Assembly: GCA_903820085.1 (NCBI GenBank)
Contig: CAIJGA010000018.1
Span: 62,001 to 126,000 of the forward strand
Direction of reading: 5' to 3'
From: an uncultured Chlorobiaceae bacterium
Lineage (GTDB): Bacteria > Bacteroidota > Chlorobiia > Chlorobiales > Chlorobiaceae
DNA: 64,000 nucleotides
Below the pieces are notes generated by a model. That model was not told the DNA's origin, did no database searches, and was given only the letters and a program-made list of their open reading frames with translations. Below, piece by piece: positions 50,413-60,246 of this stretch (its first letter is position 1; every line of letters starts with the position of its first letter). Both the position numbers and the translations under genes were made by a program.

Positions 50413-52872
50413 TCAAACAAGATAACTGGCGATACGCAGGATATCGGCAAAAACGCCGCCTGCCGTCACCTCCCCGCCCGCGCCGGGACCCCTGACAACA
50501 AGAGGTGTCGCGCGATAACGCTCGGTGGTAAAGACCACCATATTTTCCGATCCGTTGAGGCCGGCAATCGGGCTCGCAAGCGGAATTTTTTTCACCCCGA
50601 TGCTTGCCTTTCCATCCCTGATTTCACCGGCATAGGCAATAGTCATAACCTCTTTAGCCGCCTCGGCAATCGCATCGGCGTACCAGTCATCAACACCCGA
50701 CAAACGGTCAAGAAACTCCGGAACCGCCATCTCGCCACGATACTCCAGAGGCACCAAACTCTCGCAGACGACATCGCCAAACTCCAGCGTAAAGCCAAGT
50801 TCACGACCGAGAATGAGAAACTTCCGGGCAAAATCAGCACCCGAAAGATCATCGCGCGGATCAGGTTCGGTATAGCCCGCCTCCTTGGCACGGCAGACAA
50901 TTTCACTGAACCGCCCCCCCTTGCGAAGTTCATTGAAAATAAAGCTTAACGTTCCGGAAAGAACGCCCTCAATACTGATAATCTTGTCCCCGCTGTTTTT
51001 CAGGTCATTCAGGGTGTTGATAATCGGCAATCCCGCGCCCACATTGGTTTCATACAGAAAACGGGCATTGCTTTTCCTCTGGGCCTCCCTGATGCTCCGG
51101 TAGAGCGGCCAGGGGCCGGCCATGCCGAGTTTGTTGGCGGTCACCACCGAAATATTGGCAAGCAGCAGGTCGGGGTATATTTCCGCGACCCTGGCGCTGG
51201 CCGTACAGTCCACAAAAATCGTGTTGTGCAGGTTTTTCTCCCTGATAAGCTGCACATAACCCTCAATACCCGGATACCCGCTTCTCGGCAAGAGAGCCGA
51301 CTGCCAGTTCTGAAGGTCAATGCCATTATGGTCAAGAGCCATCATCCGCGTATTGGCCATCCCGCAAACCACCACATCAAGGTCATTATCCTGCTGCAAA
51401 TTAAGCCGGTGGGCGCTGATCTGGCCAATCAGGCTTTTTGCAATCGTACCCGTACCCGCAATAAAGAGATGCACCTTGCGCTGCGACAGAAAAAACGATT
51501 CATGAATACAGTTCAGCGCCTTATCCTCATCATGCGCCTCAATCACCAGCGAAATATTCATCTCGCTGGCACCCTGGGCAACCGCAATAACATTGATGCC
51601 GTTTTTGCCAAGGGTCTCAAACAATTGGGCAGAAACACCCGGATGGCCCGACATATTGTTGCCGACCACAGCAATCATGGCCAGATTACGACGGACCACA
51701 AAAGGCTCTATCTGGCGCGACTCTATCTCTTCCTGAAACTCCTCCTCCAGCATGGTTTTCGCCTTTGCAGCCTGAGAGGGAGTGATGGCAAGAGTGATCG
51801 ACTGCTCAGATGAGGCCTGTGAAATAAAGATGATATTGATCCTGTGGCGGGCAAGGCAGGTGAAGAGCCGTGAGGCAATACCGGGAACACCAACCATACC
51901 GCTCCCCGACATGTTCAGCAGCACAACCTTGTTAATCGACGAAAGTCCTGTTACCGGCAGGGTACGGTTAATATCAGAGGGCGTGGTCCGTTCAATGCGC
52001 GTACCTTTTGCCGAAGGATTGAAGGAATTTTTGATCAGCACGGGGATACCAGCTTTCATGGCCGGCTGCACGGCAAGTGGATGCAGAACCCTGGCTCCGG
52101 CATGAGAGAGTTCCATCGCCTCCGCATAACTGATATAGGGCAATATCCGGGCATCCCGAACCCGTTTTGGATCTGCACTGAAAAAACCGTCAACATCGGT
52201 CCATATCCAGATTTCCGCCGACTCAAGCGCCGCGCCAAGAATCGATGCCGTATAGTCAGAACCGCCACGGCCCAGCGTCGTTGACGAACCATCCGGCGCC
52301 GCAGCAATAAATCCAGTCACCACCGGCACCCCCTCAAAAGAGGCAAGGCGCTTTCGGATCCGGAGTTCGGAGGCATGAGCATCAAGCCGGGCATCAATAT
52401 AATTGGTATCGGTCACAATCAGCTCGCGGGCATCAACAAAGAACGAAGCCATACCGCGCTCCTGAAGATAACGGCTGACCAGACGGGCAGAAAGACGTTC
52501 GCCAAAACCAAGCACCAGCGCCATGCTTTTTTCAGAAAGCTCCCTGAGCAAAAAGAGCCCCTGCACCGTATCATTCAGCTCTGAAAGTTCAGCACGTATC
52601 GAGGCCGTAACATCGTCAAGGATTGCGCCTGAAAAAAGCTCCCCGGCAATGGAAAGATGCAGATGCTCAAGTTCATCACATGCCGTGCGACACCCGACGT
52701 CGCCGCTGCAAGCTTTTGTTGCCGATTCAAGCAGCATATCGGTGACACGATGAATGGCCGAAACCACAACAATAAGCTTGTCATCCGCCAATGCCCCGGC
52801 AATGATATCGGCAACTTTTTTAATCCGACTGGCTGACCCCAGTGAAGTACCTCCAAACTTGTAAATCTTCAT
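50413..52872 (-). CDS. thrA: Bifunctional aspartokinase/homoserine dehydrogenase
   Basis: First and third steps from aspartate to threonine/methionine. About 819 residues. The aspartokinase domain starts KIYKFGGTSLGSASRIKK and has RGGSDYTASILGAAL; two ACT modules follow (NMSGSGMVGVPGIASRLF, then VGNNMSGHPGVSAQLFETL), where threonine feedback would act. The homoserine dehydrogenase half begins VHLFIAGTGTIAKSLIGQI and contains YETNVGAGLPIINTLNDL. The ATG at 52872 is the family start; an ATG four codons upstream is possible. thrB and thrC are nearby on the opposite strand beyond atpAG. Confidence 0.95.
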   Translation of the reverse strand: MKIYKFGGTSLGSASRIKKVADIIAGALADDKLIVVVSAIHRVTDMLLESATKACSGDVGCRTACDELEHLHLSIAGELFSGAILDDVTASIRAELSELNDTVQGLFLLRELSEKSMALVLGFGERLSARLVSRYLQERGMASFFVDARELIVTDTNYIDARLDAHASELRIRKRLASFEGVPVVTGFIAAAPDGSSTTLGRGGSDYTASILGAALESAEIWIWTDVDGFFSADPKRVRDARILPYISYAEAMELSHAGARVLHPLAVQPAMKAGIPVLIKNSFNPSAKGTRIERTTPSDINRTLPVTGLSSINKVVLLNMSGSGMVGVPGIASRLFTCLARHRINIIFISQASSEQSITLAITPSQAAKAKTMLEEEFQEEIESRQIEPFVVRRNLAMIAVVGNNMSGHPGVSAQLFETLGKNGINVIAVAQGASEMNISLVIEAHDEDKALNCIHESFFLSQRKVHLFIAGTGTIAKSLIGQISAHRLNLQQDNDLDVVVCGMANTRMMALDHNGIDLQNWQSALLPRSGYPGIEGYVQLIREKNLHNTIFVDCTASARVAEIYPDLLLANISVVTANKLGMAGPWPLYRSIREAQRKSNARFLYETNVGAGLPIINTLNDLKNSGDKIISIEGVLSGTLSFIFNELRKGGRFSEIVCRAKEAGYTEPDPRDDLSGADFARKFLILGRELGFTLEFGDVVCESLVPLEYRGEMAVPEFLDRLSGVDDWYADAIAEAAKEVMTIAYAGEIRDGKASIGVKKIPLASPIAGLNGSENMVVFTTERYRATPLVVRGPGAGGEVTAGGVFADILRIASYLV

Positions 52873-53002
52873 GCTCCCGCCCATGCCCTGCTTGAAATAT
52901 GAAAAGAGACTGAACCATTCAATTATCAGCTTATAATATATATCATTTCCCCAATGAGTTACGATAAACAGTAACTCCTGTTATCGTAAGAGGTGCACAA
53001 AA

Positions 53003-53025
53003 AAAGCGCCCTGTAAGGGCGCTTT
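53003..53025 (-). terminator. Terminator after atpG
   Basis: A perfect 10-bp stem (53003-53012 with 53016-53025) with a GTA loop; on the minus strand it ends in seven T. It separates the atpAG transcript from thrA. Confidence 0.88.
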
Positions 53026-53052
53026 AAGTCATAAGCCGGATGAAACCATCGG

Positions 53053-53934
53053 TCAGTTCGTCAACGCATCTGCACCGGAAACAATTTCACTCAGCTCCGT
53101 CGTAATCGCAGCCTGCCGTGCCCGGTTGTAACTGATGTTGAGCGTCCGCATCAGCTCCTTGGCATTTTCAGTTGCAGAATCCATCGCCGACATGCGGGCC
53201 GCCTGTTCTGCAGCACTCGACTCAAGCATCATTCTCCATATCTGCGTATTGAGATGCTTCGGCACCAGCTCATCAACAATTGCCGACGGGGAGGGCTCAT
53301 AAATATAATCGCTGCCGCTCTCCTTGCCAGTAACCGTAGTTTCAGGCGCAATCGGAAGAATCACCTCCTCCCGAAGGTTCGGGGCAAGCACCGACTTGAA
53401 TTCATTGTAGGCAACCACCACGCGGTCAACCTCGCCACGCAGATACATGCCTGACGCGGTATCGGCAATCTCCTTGGCCGTCGAAAAATCAAGGTGCTGA
53501 AACACAGCAGCATAGCCCTTGACAATCTTGTAATCCCGTTTCCTGAAAAAATCAAAACCACGCGAACCGGCACAAATCAGGCTGACTCCGCCCTTGCTGT
53601 GAAGAGCCGGATAATCCTCATGAATGATTTTGCTCGCAAGCTTGATGGCATTGGTATTAAAAGCACCGCACAGACCCCTGTCGGCAGTGATAAGAATCAC
53701 CAGAACCTTGTTGACCTCTGAACGACCCGAAAGCATGGGGTTGCGTGAAGTATCTACCTTAGCAGAGAGGGAACCAAGCATCTCCTTCAGCTTCTTGGCG
53801 TATGGCCGGGCCATGACAGCCCGCTCCTGGGCCCTTCTCAGCTTCGCAGCGGCCACCATCTTCATCGCCTTGGTGACCTGCTGTGTAGACTTTACCCCTT
53901 TGATTCGTACACGTATATCCTTTAATGTAGGCAT
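53053..53934 (-). CDS. atpG: ATP synthase gamma subunit
   Basis: Central rotor stalk of F1, 293 residues. The N-terminal coiled coil ([35 protein letters not shown]) and C-terminal coil ([34 protein letters not shown]) carry the family signature. It is 48 bases after atpA. The delta, epsilon, beta and F0 genes are not in this window. Confidence 0.96.
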   Translation of the reverse strand: MPTLKDIRVRIKGVKSTQQVTKAMKMVAAAKLRRAQERAVMARPYAKKLKEMLGSLSAKVDTSRNPMLSGRSEVNKVLVILITADRGLCGAFNTNAIKLASKIIHEDYPALHSKGGVSLICAGSRGFDFFRKRDYKIVKGYAAVFQHLDFSTAKEIADTASGMYLRGEVDRVVVAYNEFKSVLAPNLREEVILPIAPETTVTGKESGSDYIYEPSPSAIVDELVPKHLNTQIWRMMLESSAAEQAARMSAMDSATENAKELMRTLNISYNRARQAAITTELSEIVSGADALTN

Positions 53935-53982
53935 GTATTACGGGACTGTTAAAAAATTGCTTGAAAACAAATCTGCTCTCTC

Positions 53983-55563
53983 TTACGCCTTGTTCTTTTC
54001 CTTGAAGGCAGCCACAAACTTCAAGGCAATCTCCTTGAGCTTGGCGGCAGTATCAGCCTCAAGCGCACCGCTCTCTGCAATTTTGGCAAGCAGATCAGCC
54101 TGCTTGATCTCAAGCATACCGAGGAACTCCTCCTCAAACTTGCGGATAAAGCGCAGATCAACCGTATCGAGCAACCCTTGTGTGCCAAGGAAAATAATGG
54201 CAACCTGTTTTTCAACCGGCATAGGAATATACTGTCCCTGCTTGAGGATTTCAACCAGCCTTGCACCCCTGTCGAGCTGAGCCTTGGTGGTTTTATCCAG
54301 ATCGGAACCGAATTTCGAGAAGGCCTCAAGTTCACGGAACTGGGCCAAATCAAGACGCAGGGTACCGGCAACCTTCTTCATGGCCTTGATCTGTGCGCTT
54401 CCGCCAACACGGGAAACCGAGATACCAACGTTGATAGCAGGCCTCTGACCGGAGTTGAAGAGGTTTGATTCAAGAAAAATCTGACCATCGGTGATGGAAA
54501 TCACATTGGTCGGAATATAGGCCGAAACGTCACCAGCCTGGGTTTCAATAACCGGCAGTGCGGTAAGACTTCCTCCACCCTTCACGAGCGGTCTGAGAAC
54601 ATCAGGAAGATCGTTCATTTTCCTTGCGACCTCAATATCGTCCGTAATTTTTGCAGCTCTTTCAAGCAGACGGGAGTGTAAGTAAAAAACGTCACCAGGA
54701 TAAGCCTCACGTCCCGGCGGACGACGAAGAAGCAGGGAAACCTGACGGTAAGCAACAGCCTGTTTGGAAAGATCATCATAAACAACAAGCGCATGACGGC
54801 CCGTGTCGCGGAAATATTCGCCAAGGGTCGCGCCGGCAAACGGAGCGATAAACTGCAGCGGTGCAGGATCGGATGCTGTGGCAGAAATAACGGTGGTATA
54901 CTCCATCGCGTCATATTTCTCCAGCGTATTGACAACCTGTGCAACAGTAGAACCCTTCAGTCCGATAGCCACATAGATACAAAAAACGCCTTTGCCTTTC
55001 TGGTTGATAATGGTATCAATCGCTACAGCAGTCTTGCCGGTCTGGCGGTCACCGATGATCAGTTCGCGCTGTCCGCGGCCGATCGGAATCATCGAATCAA
55101 TTGCCTTCAGGCCTGTCTGCAAAGGTTCATGCACTGACTTGCGGTAAATAACTCCAGGTGCGCGACGTTCGAGAGGAAGGCGGATCTGTGTCTCAATGGT
55201 GCCCTTGCCATCAATAGGCTCGCCCAGGGGATTGATAACGCGGCCAAGCATGGCCTCACCGACCGGGATAGAGGCCAGAATACTGGTTCTTTTAACCGTA
55301 TCGCCCTCTTTCACCAAATTTGACTCACCAAACAATACAGCGCCGACATTGTCCTCTTCAAGGTTTAAAGCCATCCCCATCACGTTGTTGGGAAACTCCA
55401 GAAGCTCGCCTGCGGCAACCTTCGATAAACCATACACACGAGCAATACCGTCGCCAACCTGCAGCACTGTTCCCACATCATACACTTCTGCTTCAGACTC
55501 AAAACCGGCAAGCTGCTTGCGAAGTATGGATGAAACCTCATCAGGCCTGACTGTTGTAGACAT
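53983..55563 (-). CDS. atpA: ATP synthase alpha subunit
   Basis: Non-catalytic nucleotide-binding subunit of F1, 526 residues. The Walker A motif is [10 protein letters not shown] near 170; the [37 protein letters not shown] region is complete, with [14 protein letters not shown] later. The start ATG at 55563 gives [17 protein letters not shown]. No other ATP synthase gene precedes it: the next gene upstream is divergent thrB, so atpAG forms a unit of its own, with a promoter expected in 55564-55780. Confidence 0.97.
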   Translation of the reverse strand: MSTTVRPDEVSSILRKQLAGFESEAEVYDVGTVLQVGDGIARVYGLSKVAAGELLEFPNNVMGMALNLEEDNVGAVLFGESNLVKEGDTVKRTSILASIPVGEAMLGRVINPLGEPIDGKGTIETQIRLPLERRAPGVIYRKSVHEPLQTGLKAIDSMIPIGRGQRELIIGDRQTGKTAVAIDTIINQKGKGVFCIYVAIGLKGSTVAQVVNTLEKYDAMEYTTVISATASDPAPLQFIAPFAGATLGEYFRDTGRHALVVYDDLSKQAVAYRQVSLLLRRPPGREAYPGDVFYLHSRLLERAAKITDDIEVARKMNDLPDVLRPLVKGGGSLTALPVIETQAGDVSAYIPTNVISITDGQIFLESNLFNSGQRPAINVGISVSRVGGSAQIKAMKKVAGTLRLDLAQFRELEAFSKFGSDLDKTTKAQLDRGARLVEILKQGQYIPMPVEKQVAIIFLGTQGLLDTVDLRFIRKFEEEFLGMLEIKQADLLAKIAESGALEADTAAKLKEIALKFVAAFKEKNKA

Positions 55564-55780
55564 ATCTTATTCCGCTTGGTTATTTGTTAAGAAAAGAGAA
55601 AGATTCTGCTTACCTTCTTTTTAAGTCCAACTCGGGCTGTTTTCCATTCCAAAAGATAAAACTGAAATTTAATGAAAAGCTTTTAGTTATTCAAATTCTC
55701 TCTCTCATTTGAGTAGCTTCCTTTATTGAATTTTAAATCCAACACCAACACCTCCAGGAATTTTGCCCGAAGAAAACTGT

Positions 55781-56743
55781 ATGAAAACGGTCAAAGGATT
55801 CGCTTCAGCAACCGTCGGCAATGTTGCCTGCGGCTTTGATGTTCTCGGATTTGCCATTACCGAGCCCGGCGACGAAGTAATTCTGACGCTGTCCGATAAA
55901 CCGCACTCCGGTTCTCCGGTCTCCATTACCGCCATCACCGGCGATGGTGGCGCCCTTCCGCTGGATCCGAAAAAAAACACATCCAGCTTTGTTGTCCTGA
56001 AATTTCTTGAATATATCCGCGCCCACAAGCAGATCGACTTTACCGGCCATATCTTTCTTGAGCTGAAAAAGCACCTGCCCCTGAGCAGCGGCATGGGCAG
56101 CAGCGCAGCAAGCGCCGCCGCAGCCCTGATAGCCGCAAACGAACTGATGGGAAACCCCTGTTCCAAAATGGAACTGGTACACTTCGCCATTGAAGGAGAA
56201 CGGGTTGCCTGCGGATCAGCTCATGCCGACAACGCCGCACCGGCCATTCTGGGCAATTTCGTGCTGATCCGGAGCTATACGCCGCTTGATCTCATTACGA
56301 TCCCCTCACCCGAACACCTCTACTGCTCCCTGGTGCACCCGCATACGGAACTGCGCACCGCATACGCCCGCTCCGTGCTGCCCCAGGAAATTTCGCTCAA
56401 AACAGCAACCCAGCAATGGGGCAATGTAGGCGCCCTGATTACCGGCCTGCTCACCTCCGACTATGACCTTATCGGGCGCTCTCTGGTTGACGTTATTGCC
56501 GAACCGAAACGAGCTCCGCTCATCCCCGGCTTTTTTGATGTCAAGCAGGCCGCTCTCGACAGCGGCGCCCTCGGATGCAGCATTGCAGGTTCCGGGCCCT
56601 CCATTTTTGCCTTTTCCTCCTCCGAAAAAACCGCACTGGCCGTGGGCCAGGCAATGAAAGAGGCATTCCTCCACTCCAAAGCTCACCTTCAGTCAGACAT
56701 GTGGGTATCGCCTATCTGCAAAGAAGGGGCAAGAATAGTGTGA
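55781..56743 (+). CDS. thrB: Homoserine kinase
   Basis: Phosphorylates homoserine; GHMP-kinase family, 320 residues. The ATP-binding loop PLSSGMGSSAASAAAAL and the N-terminal GFASATVGNVACGFDVLGFA are diagnostic, and the C-terminal GCSIAGSGPSIFAF motif is present. The ATG at 55781 is preferred to a TTG at 55763. It is followed by thrC after 33 bases and is divergent from atpA. Confidence 0.95.
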   Translation: MKTVKGFASATVGNVACGFDVLGFAITEPGDEVILTLSDKPHSGSPVSITAITGDGGALPLDPKKNTSSFVVLKFLEYIRAHKQIDFTGHIFLELKKHLPLSSGMGSSAASAAAALIAANELMGNPCSKMELVHFAIEGERVACGSAHADNAAPAILGNFVLIRSYTPLDLITIPSPEHLYCSLVHPHTELRTAYARSVLPQEISLKTATQQWGNVGALITGLLTSDYDLIGRSLVDVIAEPKRAPLIPGFFDVKQAALDSGALGCSIAGSGPSIFAFSSSEKTALAVGQAMKEAFLHSKAHLQSDMWVSPICKEGARIV

Positions 56744-56776
56744 CCCCATTTATCTTAATAGAGAACCGTTCTCCTC

Positions 56777-58093
56777 ATGATCTATTTCAGCACCAATAAA
56801 TCATCAATACCCGTCTCCATAAAAAAGGCAACGCTTGAAGGGCTTGCTCCCGACGGCGGGCTCTTCGTCCCCTCCGAAATTCCCCGTTTCTCACCCGAAG
56901 AGATGGCGCTCCTCGAAGGCGCAAGCTTCAACAACATCGCCTTTGCCATTGCAAAAAAGTTTATCGCCGGAGCCGTCCCCCCCGACCAGCTCAGCGACAT
57001 CATCGAAAGCTGCTATACCTTCGACACCCCGATTGTCCAGCTCGACCGGAACACCTTTGTCGAGGAGCTCTTCTGCGGGCCAACACTCGCCTTCAAAGAT
57101 TACGGCGCACGCTTTCTTGCCCGTCTGACCGGATATTTTGCCGCAGAAGAGGAGAAGCTGATCACCGTCCTGGTGGCAACATCGGGAGATACAGGTAGCG
57201 CAGTAGCCTACGGCTTTCAGGGCATTCCGAACACCAGAGTCGTGCTCCTCTATCCTTCAGGAAAAGTGAGCCCCCTTCAGGAACAGCAGCTCACCACCGC
57301 CGGAGGCAACGTTCACGCCCTTGAAGTACAAGGTGATTTTGACGACTGCCAGCGCATGGTCAAGCAAGCCTTTGTCGATCCCGAGCTGAACGCCTCACTG
57401 ACGCTCACCTCAGCCAACTCCATCAACATATCGCGTCTGATTCCCCAGTCGTTCTACTATGCCTGGGCAGCCCTGCAGCTCAAGGAGCAATACGGAGTCA
57501 CTGACCCGCTCTTTTCCGTCCCGAGCGGCAACTACGGAAACCTCACCGCAGGCGTCCTTGCAAAACGGATGGGTTTTCCCATCGGCCACTTTATTGCCGC
57601 ATCCAACGCCAACGACAGCGTCACCCGCTATATCGACGAAGGACGCTATGAGCCGCGTCCAACCGTCACCACCCTTTCAACAGCAATGGACGTCGGCAAC
57701 CCGAGCAATTTTGCACGGCTGAGATATTTCTACCATAACGACCACGCCTCCATGGGCCAGGATATCACCGGAATTGCTGTGTCGGATAAAGAGACTGTTG
57801 CCGCCATCCAGTCGGTCCATGAGCGCTTTGGCTATATCATGGATCCCCATACCGCCGTTGCGTTCCGTGCCCTTGAACGCTTCAGAAGCTCAGCAAGCCA
57901 TTCTGAAATGCCCGGCATCGTCCTCTCGACCGCCCATCCCGTAAAATTTCTTGAAGCCATAGAGGGCGCCCTGAGCAGGAAGATCGGTATTCCCTCAAAC
58001 CTTCAGGAGCTGATGGAAAAAAAGAAGAGTGCCACCTTGATCAGTTCAGCGTATAAAGAGCTCGCCTCTTTTCTCAATGGGCTCGACCAGTAA
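56777..58093 (+). CDS. thrC: Threonine synthase
   Basis: PLP enzyme converting O-phosphohomoserine to threonine; 438 residues. The cofactor lysine is Lys107 in LAFKDYGARFL; ATSGDTGSAVAYGF forms the phosphate-binding loop, and VPSGNYGNLTAGVLAKRMG is typical of the long (enterobacterial/fungal) class, as is the N-terminal TLEGLAPDGGLFVP. It ends 20 bases before plsC on the same strand. Confidence 0.96.
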   Translation: MIYFSTNKSSIPVSIKKATLEGLAPDGGLFVPSEIPRFSPEEMALLEGASFNNIAFAIAKKFIAGAVPPDQLSDIIESCYTFDTPIVQLDRNTFVEELFCGPTLAFKDYGARFLARLTGYFAAEEEKLITVLVATSGDTGSAVAYGFQGIPNTRVVLLYPSGKVSPLQEQQLTTAGGNVHALEVQGDFDDCQRMVKQAFVDPELNASLTLTSANSINISRLIPQSFYYAWAALQLKEQYGVTDPLFSVPSGNYGNLTAGVLAKRMGFPIGHFIAASNANDSVTRYIDEGRYEPRPTVTTLSTAMDVGNPSNFARLRYFYHNDHASMGQDITGIAVSDKETVAAIQSVHERFGYIMDPHTAVAFRALERFRSSASHSEMPGIVLSTAHPVKFLEAIEGALSRKIGIPSNLQELMEKKKSATLISSAYKELASFLNGLDQ

Positions 58094-58113
58094 CCTATTT
58101 ATTGCAGTACTGC

Positions 58114-58824
58114 ATGAACTTCAGAACACTTATTTTCCTTTTTATCCTGATACCGATCATGTTTTTCGGGATACTCCTCACCCTGCTGATCAACCTCTTC
58201 GATCCCTCCGGCAACTCCTTCCATAAAATAGCCGCATGGTGGGGCCGGTTAAGCGCAAAGCTGTTCGGCATTTCAATCGAGGTAATCGGCCGCGAAAACT
58301 ACAGCCCGGAAAAAAACTACCTGGTCATCAGCAATCATGCCGGAATGGCCGATATTCCGTTGCTCCTTGGTACCATGAACCTCAACCTGCGGTTTATGGC
58401 AAAAGAGGAACTCGGAAAAATACCCCTGTTGGGCCGCGCACTCAGGCAGGCAGGCTACGTCATGATCAAACGGGGACAAAACAGGGAGGCACTCAAAAGC
58501 CTCTTTGCAGCAACAGAGGTACTGAAAAACGGCCATTCGCTCCATATTTTCCCCGAAGGCACCCGCTCCGCAACCGGTGAACTTCTCCCCTTCAAGCGCG
58601 GGGCCTTCCGCGTTGCCCGGGAAGGAGGAGCTCCTGTTCTGCCCGTCACCATCATCGGGAGCCATCTGATCACTCCGAAAAAAAGCCTTATAATCAATAA
58701 GGGAAAAATCAAAGTCATCATCGGCAAGCCCATTCAGCCCTCATCATTCGGCACGGTCGAAGAGCTTATGAACGCCTGCTCCGAAGCCGTCACGGCCAAC
58801 TTCAAGCGCTACAGCAACAGCTAG
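58114..58824 (+). CDS. plsC: 1-acyl-sn-glycerol-3-phosphate acyltransferase
   Basis: Second acylation of glycerol-3-phosphate to phosphatidic acid, at the inner membrane. About 236 residues. An N-terminal hydrophobic segment ([21 protein letters not shown]) is followed by the acyltransferase motifs NHAGMAD (NHx4D), [19 protein letters not shown] and PVLPVTI. The ATG at 58114 is preferred to a TTG at 58102; neither has a clear ribosome site, so coupling to thrC is possible. Its TAG stop lies within a CTAG shared with the stop of convergent ribH. Confidence 0.92.
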   Translation: MNFRTLIFLFILIPIMFFGILLTLLINLFDPSGNSFHKIAAWWGRLSAKLFGISIEVIGRENYSPEKNYLVISNHAGMADIPLLLGTMNLNLRFMAKEELGKIPLLGRALRQAGYVMIKRGQNREALKSLFAATEVLKNGHSLHIFPEGTRSATGELLPFKRGAFRVAREGGAPVLPVTIIGSHLITPKKSLIINKGKIKVIIGKPIQPSSFGTVEELMNACSEAVTANFKRYSNS

Positions 58825-59300
58825 ATCTGCCGGTACAGGTTCACCATCTCGATAGCCGTCATGGCCGCATCAAAACCCTTGTTGCCGGCTTTGGTTCCCG
58901 CGCGCTCAATGGCCTGTTCAAGGTTTTCCGTCGTCAAAACACCAAACGCAATCGGCACCATCGTATCAAGCGCAACCTGGGCAATCCCCTTGGTGGCTTC
59001 AGAGGCAAGCACATCAAAATGGGGAGTAGAACCCCTGATAATGACGCCAAGCGTAATAATAGCATCATACTTGCCGCTGAGAGCAACTTTTTTGGCAACC
59101 ATCGGCAACTCAAACGCGCCGGGACAACGGTAGATGGCAATGCTCTCCTCCGATCCCCCGTGACGGCGGATACAATCCACGGCACCCTCAACCAGCTTCT
59201 GCCCTATAAAGTCATTAAAGCGCGCAACAACAAGCGCAAAGCGGATATCCTTTGCACTTAAAACTCCCTCAATCTGCTTAATCTCCATAACAGCCATCAT
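58821..59300 (-). CDS. ribH: 6,7-dimethyl-8-ribityllumazine synthase
   Basis: Penultimate step of riboflavin synthesis, building a 60- or 10-mer capsid-like enzyme. 159 residues. Visible: [54 protein letters not shown] and [26 protein letters not shown] with the catalytic His in the second-last block. The start may be the ATG at 59288 ([10 protein letters not shown]) rather than 59300. It follows gmhA by 11 bases on the same strand. Confidence 0.95.
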   Translation of the reverse strand: MMAVMEIKQIEGVLSAKDIRFALVVARFNDFIGQKLVEGAVDCIRRHGGSEESIAIYRCPGAFELPMVAKKVALSGKYDAIITLGVIIRGSTPHFDVLASEATKGIAQVALDTMVPIAFGVLTTENLEQAIERAGTKAGNKGFDAAMTAIEMVNLYRQI

Positions 59301-59311
59301 TTTAGTTATTG

Positions 59312-59947
59312 CTACGAACGGTAATAGCCAAGCATCCGCTCTACCAGATCAATAAGAACATGACCAATCGTAATATGACACTCCTGCACCCGGTCAGCGG
59401 AACCCGAATGAGGTACAATAATTTCAAGATCAGCCGCCCCCTTCATCAAGCCACCGTCCCCGCCAAGCAAGGCAAGCGTTTTCATCCCCTGCTGCCGGGC
59501 ATAATCCAGCGCATTGACAACACTCTGGCTGTTCCCGCTGGTCGAGAGAGCCAGCAAAATATCTCCTTCCCGGCCGTAAGCCTCCACAAGCCGGGCAAAT
59601 ACCGCATCATAACCCAAATCATTCGCCCCCGCCGTCAGGGCCGACGTATCGGTTGAGAGCGCTATTGCCGGAAGTGCCGGACGGTCAACACTGCTCCGGT
59701 AGCGGATCGTCAGCTCCGTTGCCAGATGCTGGGCATCCGCCGCACTGCCGCCATTACCGCAAAGCAGCACCTTTCCGCCATCCTCAAACGTCCCGGCAAT
59801 CATGCGCGCCATGGCAACAATCACCGCACTGTTCTGCCGGGCAACCCTCTCCTTGAGCTGGGCACTGTAAAGCATGGCATCAAGCACCACCTCCTCATAA
59901 CGAGGCCGATCAGTCAGTCCATCGGCACAGCCGCATTCCTTGATCAT
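59312..59947 (-). CDS. gmhA: Phosphoheptose isomerase (sedoheptulose-7-phosphate isomerase)
   Basis: First committed step to heptose for lipopolysaccharide; SIS-domain protein of 211 residues. The GmhA signature [23 protein letters not shown] is followed by [35 protein letters not shown] and [13 protein letters not shown] near the end. This is slightly longer than E. coli GmhA (192) because of an N-terminal extension. The Thr/Gly-rich active-site parts are intact. The related DiaA protein is an alternative, but the substrate residues favour GmhA. Confidence 0.88.
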   Translation of the reverse strand: MIKECGCADGLTDRPRYEEVVLDAMLYSAQLKERVARQNSAVIVAMARMIAGTFEDGGKVLLCGNGGSAADAQHLATELTIRYRSSVDRPALPAIALSTDTSALTAGANDLGYDAVFARLVEAYGREGDILLALSTSGNSQSVVNALDYARQQGMKTLALLGGDGGLMKGAADLEIIVPHSGSADRVQECHITIGHVLIDLVERMLGYYRS

Positions 59948-60130
59948 AACGATATAAATTTAAACCCGTAACGAATTGCATTCCCTCAATATAATGAAAA
60001 AGCGGAATTCTGCTCCCTGCCAAACCACCGGCATTCCATAGTCCGCTCCAAGCCTTCTATAGACTGCAGAATCCTGAAAACTATATGTTACCACCAAACG
60101 CAAGCGTTATTTTTTTGTATTATGACTGTA

Positions 60131-60179
60131 AATTGAATACAATTGCAGATCGCAAAGTATTGTTAACGTATTAAATACG
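60131..60179. promoter_or_regulatory. Two short palindromes upstream of the EpsD-like gene
   Basis: AATTG-AATA-CAATT (60131-60144) and CGTATT-A-AATACG (60167-60179) lie about 70-115 bases upstream of the gene in an A/T-rich, 299-base gap otherwise without genes. They are of a size used as operators, but no regulator is known. Confidence 0.3.
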
Positions 60180-60194
60180 GTATTTTACAGCTAA

Positions 60195-60200
60195 TATAAT
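60195..60200 (+). promoter_or_regulatory. Possible -10 element of the exosortase operon
   Basis: A perfect TATAAT at 60195-60200, 47 bases before the ATG. The best -35 at 18 bases spacing is only TTAAAT (60171-60176), overlapping the second palindrome, which would fit a regulated promoter. Confidence 0.35.
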
Positions 60201-60246
60201 AAGCATACTAATAAGGAACTGCTGCCCAACCCTTTGTTTCTGAGCT

